Positions 29,301-39,845 of a stretch of DNA of 64,000 nt are shown in pieces (within the stretch, counting starts at the first letter, position 1; each line of letters begins with the position of its first letter). The DNA is taken from positions 1 through 64,000 of the forward strand of contig JASAND010012654.1 of NCBI GenBank assembly GCA_030248195.1. Reading direction: 5' to 3'. Below the pieces are notes generated by a model. The model saw nothing but the letters and a program-made list of their open reading frames with translations, ran no database searches and was not told where the DNA came from. Position numbers and translations under genes: made by a program. This DNA is from Trissonchulus latispiculum (taxonomy: Eukaryota; Nematoda; Enoplea; Enoplida; Ironidae).

Positions 29301-30690
29301 GCTGGTCCGAGTGCAGTCGTGACTCCTTAATATATAGTTTGTTCGCACAAGAGTGTGCCTGTGAGGTCCAGAGAAGACATTGTTGCTTGCTGATTCCAGG
29401 GTTGCTTGGTTGCAGGGTTTGCTTGGTCACGTTGTTCATAATTAATTACACCAGCAATATTTTATTGTTTTTGCTTCAGCATCAATGGTAGCTTGGTTGC
29501 TCGTTGTCTTACCCCAACAAGTATAATTTCATTTTGAATTGCAATTTGTTTCCAACTTAAGAGTTCCTGTACCAATTGAATCATTGATATATTGATTGAT
29601 AACTAATGATGATGAGTGCTGAATTGAATGTTCTTCAAGTTCACATGGCAAGTTCATAATGTGTGTATGCATAATGCAACACATGAGAAAAACATTTTAC
29701 GAGGAAATTTAGAAAAAGATAAGTAATAAAACATGTAACTTTGTCATGCCATGGTTTGCCACAGCTAAATCAGCAAACATTCATGAAAATGGGGGAACGA
29801 TGTTTTATTCATTTTAATTAGCTCTGTGAAATTACTAACGAGACTTTCAGCTTTCAAACAGGCAGTTACGTACAAAACGGTTTGAACGAAAACTCCCTGG
29901 GGTTTGCATCAAATACGGATGCTTCTATTTGGAACTAGTGGAAGTGTGCTTCATATTTATGCATAAATCATACGAGTTGGCAGTAGGAAAATGATAATAC
30001 CATTTACTTGCCTGATCTTATTCTGACTGAGTAAATTTCCTTTTGTTTGAGTATTGCTATGGCAAGTTTTCTTTGAAAGATAAATAGTGGTTATAAATTG
30101 ACGCTAAAGAAGAATGATTTCTGAAGATGTTGAATACCGGCTGGGAAGGCTTTGAGTCTAACAGCTGGAGCTTACATTAATATGAACGACTTAGCACTTA
30201 CTTCAGTTACTTTTTGCTGGACCTATAACAAATTGCTACATTGATGATGGGGTTGTCAATAATTGTTTGCATTCATGTTTTGATACTGGCTGGAACGCAT
30301 ATTTTTGCACTGAGTAAGTTGTCAAATTTGATTAATGAAAACGGTGATAACAATCCCGACCTTCCAAAAAACAGTCGAGAAACGGAAGTAAGAAAGTAAG
30401 AGATTCTCACGAAGAAATTAAAAACCCAAGAGTTTTGAAACTTTTGATCACTGCAAATTTAATCTTCAAAAACTGCTAATATGGATCCATTTTGATGACT
30501 GTAAATTTGCTGTCATTTGATTAGGCTTCAATTCATTGCTGTGCTTGTAAGCGAAAACTACTTTCACTTAATGTGACGCTATTTAAACCCCACACGGACT
30601 TATACTGCTGCTGCACTCTGCAAACTGCAAGCTGACGAGAAGCGGAGAAATTGGAAGTCATCCTAATCTTGGGTGTACCCTTTGAAACAC
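29301..30690. other. Gene-free AT-rich DNA
   Basis: I see no coding sequence, RNA gene or clear repeat boundary in this stretch. Confidence 0.5.
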
Positions 30691-31684
30691 CCATCAGGGG
30701 CCAATCAAAATAAAAATCTTGCAACTTGAACTTGCACTTGAACTGCAAATTCAAGTTGCCAGTGTTTCATTAAACTTTTCCTGGTACTTGCAGAAATTAG
30801 CTAAACAAGTTGCAAGACTTTAGAACTTGTAAACGCAGGTTCAAGTGCAAGTTTGCAAGTAGCTGATCTTTAAAAAATTAACGAAAAGCATTAAAAAATT
30901 CATATTAAAATAAAAAATTAAAAAAATTGTTTGAAATTCACAATGAATTACGACAATATATCAAATAGTCTTGCCATAAAATTTCTCCAAATAATATTAA
31001 AATTTAAATAAGTTATAGCAATTTTTGTTCCATTTCTTCAGTGAAAATTAGCTCAACCGCTTGCACCGCAAGTGCAAGTTGCGAGTAGGGTAAACTAGGC
31101 ATGTATGGACGATTAATCTTGTATGGACCATGGATTGGTTTTGATAAGCTGGTGCACTCAATATTCTGCCAACTGAAAAATTGATAAGACTATCGGAAAA
31201 CTCGTACCGAAATGGTTCTAATTAACTAAACTTTATCTGTGCAGAGTGTTTCTGTCGCAGCTAGTTTTTATCAAAATCGCATTTTGCTCGATTTTTCAAA
31301 AATTTTTGTCTTAGTTTAAACGATTGCGCGAATTTAAGAACAAACTAAACTATTTCAAATTTTATATTATTGGAAAGTGTAATAATTTCTTTATTCCCTG
31401 GTATCAATTTTAACTGTGTACATTTCACTATAAAAATATTTCTTTAAATTATGTCGAGATCTATTCATTTATTGTTGTATGGACGCTAAATTTCGCATGT
31501 ATTTCATAAGCAGCTTGAGGTAGCTTAATTGCGTCCATACAAGGAAAGTAGGATTTTGGTTAGTTTCAGCAGGTCAGCTCAGCTGTGGAATCTCCTATGA
31601 TTTGCATGCATGCTAATTTTGCGTCCATATATGCCAAGTAGCGTCCACACAACAAGCATTCAGTGTTCATACAAACCAAGTTGA

Positions 31685-31740
31685 AAAGCACGTAAAGATA
31701 GCCTATCTATCTATCTCTTTCTGTATCTATCTCTATCTAT
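31685..31740. repeat. (TATC)n microsatellite, probable LINE tail
   Basis: CTAT/TATC tetranucleotide run. On the minus strand it directly follows the 3' end of the LINE and may be its tail. Confidence 0.65.
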
Positions 31741-32581
31741 ATTTAACCAACCAACGACTATACGTTACAAAACATAGATCTGAAGAGTTTAGATGAACAG
31801 AAACAGACAAAACGGTCAAGAACAGCATTAATTAACAGCATATAAAGGCCGGTTGGGAATGGGGTGGGCCGATTGACCGGCTACTAATCTCCGTCCCCTG
31901 ACAAAGTGAAACAAGGACGTATTGTTCAATTTGTTTTTGAAATCACTGAGACTATTAGTACACACCACATCCGAGTCAAGTGAATTCCAAATAGACACAA
32001 TTCTATTACTGAAAAAATTTTTTCACACTGCAAGACGAGATCAAGATACTAATAATTTGAAAGGATGACCGCTCGTTTCACTATATGTATTATACGCAAA
32101 GAAATCAGCAAAGCTTAAGTCAACCAAACTGTTGATTATTTTATACACCATAATTAAATCCTTTTCAATCCTACGTTCTTCAAGTGATTTTAATTTTAAA
32201 AATTCCAACCTTTACAAATAGGTCATATTTTTCAAACCAGGTAGGCGCTTGGTAAACTTTTTCTAAGACATCAATTTCCTGAAGATAATGAGGAGACCAC
32301 ACTTCAGAGCAATATTCTAGTACAGGGCGGATATAGGACTTGCACATTTTTAGCAAGAAATTGGTAAAGAGTAAGACAATTTTTGCGAAGCAGCAGTAGC
32401 AATGTGCAAACAATGGCAAAAGGTGCTAAGCTTGGATGTTACTGTGTTACAGTTTCCAACTCATGAGGACCAAAATTGTAAGAGTATAGAGGATTTGCAT
32501 ATCCCATGCGTCTGTCAAAAGATTCTAATCCCCGTTGCTGGCTGACACTCACGCTTTTTGACAATCCGAAAATTTAAGCGA

Positions 32582-32832
32582 GGTATTCCTGGAATTAAGA
32601 AACCAACGAAATTCTTTGAGCTAAATTCCAGATTTCCCACAGGTAATCCTGGAATCTAAAAATCAACAAAATTCTTGGAGCTAAATTCCAGATTTCCCAG
32701 AGGTAATCCTGGAATCTAAAAATCAACAAAATTCTTGGAGCTAAATTCCAGATTTCCCAGAGGTAATCCTGGAATCTAAAAATAAACGAAATTCTTTGAG
32801 CTAAATTCCAGATTTCCCAGAGGTATTCCTGG
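32582..32832. repeat. 60-bp minisatellite array A, about four units
   Basis: Units of GGTAATCCTGGAATCTAAAA plus 40 further bases repeat head to tail with few differences. Read on the minus strand the 60-bp unit has no stop in one frame, giving a 20-residue repeat (core RFQDYLWEIWNLA). I regard the open frame as a by-product of a stop-free unit rather than a gene. Confidence 0.85.
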
Positions 32833-33689
32833 AATTCAATTTTCATCGAAAATCGATTGAAACCTTTCCATTTTGGGCGGAACATTTTCCTAAAGCGTCG
32901 ACACAAAATCCTTGCTCCGGCCAGTTTTTATTCACGAGCGTAGATTCCAGCGGATTACTAATACCAACAGCAACATTGCGGTACGTGGTTTAATAGCCCA
33001 TACAGCTCAAGCTCAGCTTAAGCAGAGACTGATCAATCGTTATTGCCTGAACAGATTGCCAACTGCCATGTTTCCGCACGTGGTAACAGCTCTAACCACA
33101 AATGCTGAATGACTTGTCTAGGATGGAGCTCAGCTGCACACACTGCCGCGCTATGCAGGTCACTGCATGGTGCAGCAAATTAGTGTAAGTTTAAGCCTCC
33201 ATCCCAGGCCTCCTCGGATGCTCATCCTCAGCGTGCACTCAGCTATATATACGCACGCAATTAACATTGGAAAAGGGAGAGTGAGTTGTCTAAAAGTAGC
33301 TTAAGCTGTAACTGGACTTGCAGAAGCTCAGAGAGTAAGCTGAAACTGGACTTGCAGAATCTCAGAGTTGAGTTGATCATCCAACACACCAGACTTATGG
33401 ATATAAAAAGTATCCAGGAATATCGTCAGTTAACCTTTAACCCTAAACGCTACGTGGCTTACAGTCTCTCCCGAAAATGAGCCCCCTCACCTTTTATTCC
33501 TGAAGCGAATACTGGCTAGCGGCGACGATTATTACCGTCTTATTATTACCTATTTTTATGTAAATTGACGCGTCAGCAAAATTCCGAATACATTTTCATT
33601 TTTACGCGTCGGCGAAGATTCCTGTAGTAACCGACTTGATTCCATACTTGGCAGCCAATTCCTGAGCAACGGACACATTCCGGATTATC

Positions 33690-33932
33690 AGCAAAATTCC
33701 AGATTTCCCAGAGGTATTCCTGGAATCTAAAAATCAACGAAATCTTTTGAGCTAAATTCCAGATGTCCCAGAGATATTCCTGGAATCTAAAAATCAACGA
33801 AATTCTTTGAGCTAAATTCCAGAATTCCCAGAGGTAATCCTGGAATCTAAAAATCAACGAAATTCTTGGAGCTAAATTTCAGATTTCCCAGAGGTATTCC
33901 TGGAATCTAAAAATCAACGAAATTTTTTTGAA
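33690..33932. repeat. 60-bp minisatellite array B, about four units
   Basis: Same 60-bp unit and orientation as array A, 860 bp away. The units differ from those of A at scattered positions (GATATTCCTGG, GGTATTCCTGG). The minus-strand frame is again open. Confidence 0.85.
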
Positions 33933-35065
33933 TCTTTTCCTCGGAATGTCAGCCAGCAACGGGGATTAGAATCTTTTGACAGACGCATTAAGTGCATTAC
34001 ATAGCACTTATTAAAGGCAAGTGAAAGTTGTCTTTCTTTAGTCCATGCCAGAATTCTTATTAAATCGTCTTGGATCAGAGTTTGGCACATATTATTTTTT
34101 GAAAAAGACAAGAAAAGTTTAGCATCATCAGCGTAGAGCCTAATACTCAAATACTTCAGGATATTAGAGAGATCATTTATATAAACTAAAAACAATAGGG
34201 GGCCTAGATGCTACCCTGCCTGTGGTACCCCTGATACAACCTCTTTAATAGATGATTTGCAGCTATCCAATTCAACAAATTGAGTTCTACTATTGAGGTA
34301 AGCTTTCAGCCAAGCCAAGAGTTTTCCAGTTATACCAACTTAACTTAAAACTTGAGCAAGCTTAGCATGGGGGACTGTATCGAAGCCATTGCAAGGTCAA
34401 GAAAAATGGTATCAATGTTGTCAGCATTTTCTAAAGATTTGGTCCAAATATTGTGAGTTTCTAAAAGTTGAGTTAGATTTTCCTTTCCTAAAGCCGAATT
34501 GGCAAGATGCCAATAAGTTTGAACGTTATAGAAAAGTAGATAGACTATCTGCTACAACTGTCTCCATTCCTTTTCCACTAGAGCATAATAAGCTAATGGG
34601 TCTATAGTGTTCAAAAATACTGCGTGCTCCTTTTTTATGTACAGGTACAATCTTAGCGATTTTCCACTCACTAGGTAAGATCCCCACTTGAAACGACTTC
34701 GAATAAATAATTGAAAGCGGAAACGCTAAGAAGTTGAGAGTTTATGCAATATCGATTGAGGGATGCCATCGGGTCCAAAGCTGAGTTTTGGGGGCATTGA
34801 TTTTAAGTGCCTTTCAACCAATTCTGTGAGAAAATTGACATAATCATGAAAATTTGTAGGAACCGTAAGATTAGTTAACCTTTTCCGTCGTCCTGCGCAA
34901 AAACAGAAGAAAAGTATGTATTAAAATGTTCGAATTAAAATTTTATATTAAAAATTTTATCTAAATTTTCAAGAACAGGATTCCCATCTTTTATCATAAG
35001 GGGGATTTCTGCAGAATGTTGTAACTTTGAACGAATATCGCCAGAATTTGTTATCACAAGGATTA

Positions 35066-35140
35066 AGAAGAAATTTTGCTCACGTCTGAGGTCACGTTTC
35101 GCTCACGCCTGAGGTCACGTTTCGCTCACGCCTGAGGTCA
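35066..35140. repeat. Short tandem repeat, about 23-bp unit, three copies
   Basis: GCTCACGCCTGAGGTCACG repeated three times just inside the right end of the TA-flanked element. Confidence 0.75.
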
Positions 35141-35308
35141 ACATCGTCCATACATGCCAAGTTTACCCTACACGTATTGAAGATTTTTATGAAACAAATT
35201 CTGACCGCAAGTGTTACCTGTTACGCAACATGTAACTTGCGTACTTGAAACTTGCAGTTCAAGCGCAAGGACGCAAGTATACCACATGAGAGTTTATGAA
35301 ACACCTGA

Positions 35309-35908
35309 GGGCAGTTTCATAAAAACTGGACTTGCATAAGAGTACTAGCATGCAAAACTACTACGAGTTGCAATTGTAGGTGTTTCATAAAAACTTTCAT
35401 GGACTCGACAAAATTAGTTAAGGTTGTGCTGCTTCTAGTGGCACTAGCACTGCTAGTGCGAGTTGCAAGTACGCTAGTATTAGTATTTCCAAATCTAAGG
35501 GTAAATCTTTAAAAAATCATATCTATTTTTTCAGCAAACGAAATCATTTAAAATTTTAGGATATCGCAAAGAAAAGATATCTCTTCCCATTATAAAAATT
35601 TCCAATCAAAAATCTAAAAACACACGAAAGTCGTAGCAGTTTTTCTGAAAGTTCTCTAGTCGAAATTCACTCGAGAACTAGATTGCTGCTAGTAGCGGGG
35701 TAGCCTGCAGCAGCTGAAGTTTTATGTAACAGTTACTAGCAAGAAGCTGTTATATCAACTCGCACTTGACTACCCACTAAACTCGCAACTCTAATGCTAG
35801 TACTAGCTTGACTGGAAAAGTTTTATGAAACAAGTTAGGTACTTGACTCGCCTACTAGACTATGCTGGTAGTCAAGTCAAGTGAATAAAAAGTTTCATGA
35901 AACTGCCC
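35309..35908. mobile_element. MITE with 5-bp CCTGA duplication
   Basis: Ends GGGCAGTTTCATAAAAACT and GGGCAGTTTCATGAAACT (reverse complement) are inverted. CCTGA flanks both (35304-35308 and 35909-35913). The interior is rich in ACTAGCAGT/CTAGTACT words and encodes no protein. The transposase superfamily cannot be named from a 5-bp duplication alone. Confidence 0.65.
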
Positions 35909-35994
35909 CCTGATTTGTAACTTGCGCATACAAGTTGCCACTTGCATATGCAAGTTGCAAGTTGAAAGTTTCAAGTTTTATGAAACTGGCCCCA

Positions 35995-36592
35995 GGTAAA
36001 ACTCCCAAGCATAGCAAGTATAGGATAACGTGGAGACTTGGGGGAAATGCAGACCCCAATAAATAAACGGGTAGACTCTAATAGAGAGAAGGACAAAAAG
36101 GCAGGAACTTTCGTCTAGAAGGGGGGGGGACACCAGAACGATTTCAACCAGATATTGATCATTTCTTAGCGAATTGTAGTGAGTTTTTCAGAAAATATTT
36201 TACAAATCGCTAAAGATCTATAAGTTTCACTATTTTTTCCCAAAAAAACTGCAAGTTTTGCTAATTTTCAGATAAACCACAAAAACAATTTTGGAATTTG
36301 TCAGACGTCTCGTGGGACCCCCAGATTCAGACCCCTTACTAATGGATGATAGCCAGTGTCAGTCAATTCCTGCAGCTTTAGTCCATATTTATCTCAATAA
36401 AATACTCATTAATGGTGGTTAGCAATACAGGTCTGCAGAAAGCCAACAATTACATAGTTTGACATTGGGGAGAGAATTTCACATTCCACGTTATATCGTT
36501 TCGTTATCCAAACTCAATGAAGTCAGCAAGAATGCATACCAAGTATCTTATTAAAACTTACTAATTCGTTTATGTACAAGTTCTAAACTGCA
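35995..36592. other. Gene-free stretch
   Basis: AT-rich sequence with a short G-run near 36122. Nothing supportable. Confidence 0.45.
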
Positions 36593-36600
36593 GTCAGCTG

Positions 36601-37297
36601 CAGGGATGGAAACGGGGTCATTTTGTGACCCGTTATCAACCCAGTGGGCGCAAGCGTAACTTTGACCCAGAGACCCATTATGAACATTTTGAAATTTCGC
36701 GAATCAAGTCCGGCTATATTCGTATGTTTGCAAATGCCATCCAGTTTCGCAAGGAAATAAAAAACGGGGTCAATTTTATTCGGTGATATCAATACCATTT
36801 CCCTGAGTAGCAGTCAGTTATGACGAGTGTTTGATAATAATCCCGGTTATTGCTGCAAATTCGGGAGTTCTTTCAAAATTTGATTGTTTGAACCGACGCA
36901 AATGTAATTACACGCAAGTAATGGCAGGGTAAAATGCAGTTAAACCCCAAAATTCAGCAAAATTCTCTACAGGCAAGCCATCGGCGCTTATGTTTTTAGA
37001 AACGAGGGGTTTTCTTATAAACTAGCTAAACCACCGAATCTGAAATCGGAAGCTAGTACAAAGCAGTAAAAATAATTGAAACAGTGCTAGGACTTAAAAT
37101 TTAGGATTTGGCAATATTATACCCTGTGACCCAGACGGAAAATGGCACACTAACCCCCCATATCCATATGTCCATATGTCCATATGTCCCTATATCCATC
37201 CCCATACCCAAACGGCTCACAAAATTTGTGACCCAAAACCCAGTGGCCCTGACAAAACTAGCTACCCAAAAGACCCACGACCCAATTTCCATCCCTG
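36601..37297. mobile_element. hAT-like MITE, 8-bp TSD
   Basis: Ends CAGGGATGGAAACGGGGTC and CAGGGATGGAAATTGGGTC (reverse complement) are inverted. Flanks GTCAGCTG (36593-36600) and GTCAGCAG (37298-37305) match at 7 of 8 positions. The CAGGG start and 8-bp duplication point to hAT. TGACCC/GGGTCA words and a CCATATGT tandem run (about 37160-37190) fill the interior. No transposase. Confidence 0.78.
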
Positions 37298-37346
37298 GTC
37301 AGCAGAAGCATTATCGTCTGCCTAAAATTTGTTCCAAATTAAAGTG

Positions 37347-37513
37347 TGTTGTAGAGACAATAATGTTAATTTACTGTAGTTAGATATGTTACTCTGCTGC
37401 GCTACAATCGTAATGATTCTGTATTAGATTGACAAGTTGCTGATTACGGAAAATACGTTACGTTTGACAGTTCGTACTTTTGAGTGTTGAATAAAGCAGC
37501 AGCATTTATAACA
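37347..37513 (+). repeat. 5' LTR of the deleted Gypsy element
   Basis: Direct-repeat partner of 39101-39267. Contains an AATAAA signal (GTTGAATAAAGCAGC) near its end. Followed by GTGGCGCTGCG, a primer-binding-site-like sequence. Confidence 0.88.
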
Positions 37514-37527
37514 GTGGCGCTGCGAAA

Positions 37528-38028
37528 ATGGAAAGCTTTCATTTTGCTTCTTTTGATGGAAGCATGGAATCATGGACAGGGTACCAAGATCGTATGGAGG
37601 CAGCTTTAATGGTGAAGCAAGTTGAAGCAGACCCATTAAAAGTTGCCTATCTTATAGCGTCCATTGGGCCGGACACATATGACATACTCAAGTCCCTGAC
37701 AGCACCAGAAAAACCTACGGAGAAAACTTTTCAGCAGTTGTGTAAACTGTTGGCAGATCACCTTGATCCAGAACCTACACAACTAATGCAAAGATTTCGG
37801 TTCTACACGGCTTATCAAGAAAGATCCGAAAAGTTGAGTGATTATATTGCCAGACTTCGCAGATTGGCTTCCCGTGCTGGCTTCTCAGCCGAATCCATCG
37901 ACGAACAGATGCGAGATAGGCTGATCGTTGGAATGATGAATCACAGCATTCAGAGGAAGCTACTCATTGAAAAAGAGAAAAACTTTGGTCTCCCGTTGTC
38001 GCCAGTTTCTGTGGTGGGCTGGAATTGA
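37528..38028 (+). pseudogene. Truncated gag of the deleted Gypsy element
   Basis: About 150 residues of typical Gypsy Gag capsid sequence starting MESFHFASFDGSMESWTGYQ, with a helical, retrotransposon-gag-like body up to LLIEKEK. After about 37980 the DNA switches to integrase sequence in another frame, so the last 15 residues (NFGLPLSPVSVVGWN) are out-of-frame read-through ending at TGA. The zinc knuckle is absent. This ATG is the first after the primer-binding site. Confidence 0.8.
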
Positions 38029-39091
38029 CACGTATACCCGAAAATTTGTGGCTAGTTGTTCCCATTGTCAATCACATCAAAGCAAACCTCCGTCCCAAAC
38101 GGGTAGCTGGACGCCGCCTACTAAGCCTTGGGAACGTCTACACATTGACCACTTGGGCCCCTTCCATGGCACTTACTGGCTACTTGTGGTGGACAGCTAT
38201 TCTCAGTGGATAGACGTCACAGCAGTTTCTAATCTGTCATCTCAGCTTACTGTTTGTGCACTCCAACGTATGTTTGCACTCTACGGGGTGCCTAAGTACA
38301 TTGTCAGTGACAATGGCACCTCTTTCACCTCTAGCTTATTTCATCAGTTTTGCTTGGAAAACAATATACGACATATACGCTCACCAGCGCAGCATCCGCA
38401 GTCCAACGGATTGGCTGAACGATACGTCCAAATGTTCAAAAACAAACTAGGAAAAGTCCCATTCCCCTCCAAACAGAGTTTAAGCAAAGCCGTTTCAGAA
38501 CTGCTCTTTGCTTACAGGTCAACAAAGAAAGAAGCGGGGAAATCTCCTGCCGAACTATTGTGGGGTAGAAACCTCCCTACAAAATATGACTACTTTAGAG
38601 ATCCCATCCGTGAAAACTGCAAAGAAGAATTGGTGACGTTAAAGTTCAGCAAAGGTCAATCAGTTTGGTACCAAAGATATCACTATGGCCGCAGCTGTTG
38701 GGATAGAGGAACTGTCCACGGGTTTGAAGGACGGCATGTAATTCAGATAAAGAGTACCGACAATGGCATACTACGACGCCATATCAGTCAGGTTCGTCGC
38801 AGAACTGAAGCTCAATCGCCACCTGAAATGGACTGGTACTTACCCAGCTGGACCAACGGTGCAGCAGCAGCTGGAGATATGCCTGCTGTTGGGCTAGCCG
38901 GTCCAGTAGTGGATGGTGACGGGGCGGGGCCAGGGAGTCCTGGGCGAGCTGGTCCGGTTGCGGGTGGTTATGAAGTGGCCGGGAGTCCCCAGGTGGAACA
39001 GCGAAGATATCCGATGAGAAACAGACGGGCCACGCAGCGTCAGGATCCTCTGGCCTACGAACTTGAGAAATATAGACATTGCCGAAACTAA
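37967..39091 (+). pseudogene. Integrase and C-terminal part of pol, lacking PR, RT and RNase H
   Basis: The frame opens at the deletion junction and enters integrase in the zinc domain (FLWWAGIDTYTRKF, then SCSHCQSH). The catalytic core is intact: D in HIDHLGPF, D in VSDNGTSF and E in SNGLAERYVQM, with the spacing of DD35E enzymes. A C-terminal DNA-binding region (KGQSVWYQRYHYG) and a Gly/Ala/Pro-rich tail ending ELEKYRHCRN complete it. It has no independent start and its upstream domains are gone, so it is marked as a pseudogene although the remaining frame is uninterrupted. The stop lies just before the polypurine tract. Confidence 0.85.
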
Positions 39092-39100
39092 AGGCGGAGG

Positions 39101-39267
39101 TGTTGTAGAGATAATAATGTTAATTTACTGTAGTTAGATATGTTACTCTGCTGCGCTACAATCGTAATGATTCTGTACTAGATTGACAAGTTGCTGATTA
39201 CGGAAAATACGTTACGTTTGACAGTTCGTACTTTTGAGTGTTGAATAAAGCAGCAGCATTTATAACA
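39101..39267 (+). repeat. 3' LTR of the deleted Gypsy element
   Basis: See the 5' copy. Ends 115 bp before the first lectin exon, so its promoter and polyadenylation signals could affect that gene. Confidence 0.88.
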
Positions 39268-39382
39268 ACGTGTCACAGTCTGGCACAAATTCATTTTCAT
39301 TGGACTGGTTTACCTTAAATCAGGTTTACGTGGTACCATAGGTGTTTCCATATTTAGTGCACTTTGCAATTTTGCTTTCCAG

Positions 39383-39545
39383 CTTGCCCAAGTGGATGGG
39401 AAACGATGAGTGATTCTTGTCTGAAACAATTGCCAGATGAAACACTGTCAATGCAGTATGCTAGAGCTGCTTGTCAAACGCAACATGGGTCAGATTTGGT
39501 GGTCTGGCGAAACGCAGCAGAATACCAAGAAATAAAAAATTTTAT
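39383..39545 (+). CDS. C-type-lectin-like gene, exon A
   Basis: Bounded by a good acceptor (TTTTGCTTTCCAG) and donor (GTAAGC). It encodes the start of a C-type lectin-like domain: CPSGWETMSDSC, then ARAACQTQHGSDLVVW and a helix EYQEIKNFM, matching the N-terminal cysteine pair and first helices of the fold. The acceptor is phase 1 and the donor phase 2. These domains are usually secreted or membrane-anchored and bind carbohydrates or proteins, often in immunity. The signal-peptide exon is not visible and may lie upstream of the retroelement insertion. Confidence 0.7.
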
Positions 39546-39845
39546 GTAAGCAGTTAATGCGCTCATTAATCTACATGGCCGGCTACGATAAACGCAAGCC
39601 AATAACGTTCTTTAAGAGAACTTAATCTCTCACATTGAACTGTGCATCTATCTAAAGATATTGAGCACATAAACCAAGCAAGACTCCGCAGTAATTGAGA
39701 ACTTTAGCATGGTGGTCAAGTGATATTTCAGGTCATTTCGATTATTTGCTGCTTAAATTTGCCCTCAAAATACGGTAAACGATATCAGCACCTTAATCTG
39801 GCTATAATAACGTTCTCAAATCAAAACCGTTTGAGACATACTATA

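Larger units (their letters stand above)
31740..34900 (-). pseudogene. Broken non-LTR retrotransposon (LINE) reverse transcriptase
   Basis: Read on the minus strand, the RT fingers lie near 34690-34600 (PSEWKIAKIVPVHKKG, then YRPISLL). The palm includes FLVYINDLSN and LYADDAKLF (YADD catalytic motif, about 34190-34110). After an interruption comes the RT C-terminal part at about 32370-31920 (YIRPVLEYCSEVWSPH, then FSNRIVSIWNSLDS). This layout fits Jockey/CR1-type elements. Stops and frameshifts are frequent, so it is dead. About 1.4 kb (32555-33945) of minisatellite and other sequence splits the RT, and a 47-bp piece of LINE sequence sits in inverse orientation at 32508-32554. No endonuclease domain was identified. 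Confidence 0.8.
31088..35168. mobile_element. TA-flanked 4.1-kb element with inverted ends
   Basis: Ends GGGTAAACTAGGCATGTATG (31088 on) and GGGTAAACTTGGCATGTATG (reverse complement of the right end) continue through GACGAT with one mismatch in 26 bp. TA lies on both sides (31086-31087 and 35169-35170), as expected for Tc1/mariner-type insertion. Short GTCCATACA words recur near both ends. The interior is a broken LINE and minisatellites rather than a transposase, so those sequences probably inserted later. Confidence 0.65.
30697..35994. mobile_element. Composite of nested non-autonomous elements
   Basis: The left edge CAGGGGCCAATCAAAA and right edge (reverse complement) CTGGGGCCAGTTTCATAAAA are similar, and both are followed inward by CTTGCAACTTG-type words. 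A second pair, GTGTTTCATTAAACT (about 30757) and its inverse near 35303, lies just inside. Inside are the TA-flanked element (31088-35168) and the 5-bp-TSD element (35309-35908). The outer boundaries are tentative because the ends share simple AACTTGCA repeats. Confidence 0.4.
37347..39267 (+). mobile_element. Internally deleted Gypsy element with 167-bp LTRs
   Basis: Two 167-bp direct repeats (37347-37513 and 39101-39267) start TGTTGTAGAG, end TTATAACA and differ at only a few sites, so insertion was recent. A polypurine tract AAGGCGGAGG directly precedes the 3' LTR. Flanks AAGTG and ACGTG agree at 4 of 5. The interior carries the start of gag and then integrase, with protease, reverse transcriptase and RNase H missing. 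It would be mobile only with enzymes from a full-length relative. Confidence 0.88.

Noticed and set aside
32595..32906. Minus-strand repeat protein of 103 residues
   Set aside because: The open frame follows from a stop-free 60-bp tandem unit. There is no start context, promoter or independent conservation.
32582..33932. CRISPR array
   Set aside because: The units are tandem with no variable spacers between them, and the surroundings are a eukaryotic LINE.
37108..37383. 91-residue plus-strand frame
   Set aside because: It lies across the end of a hAT-like MITE and into an LTR, and its repetitive Pro/Ile/Tyr content comes from a CCATATGT tandem run.
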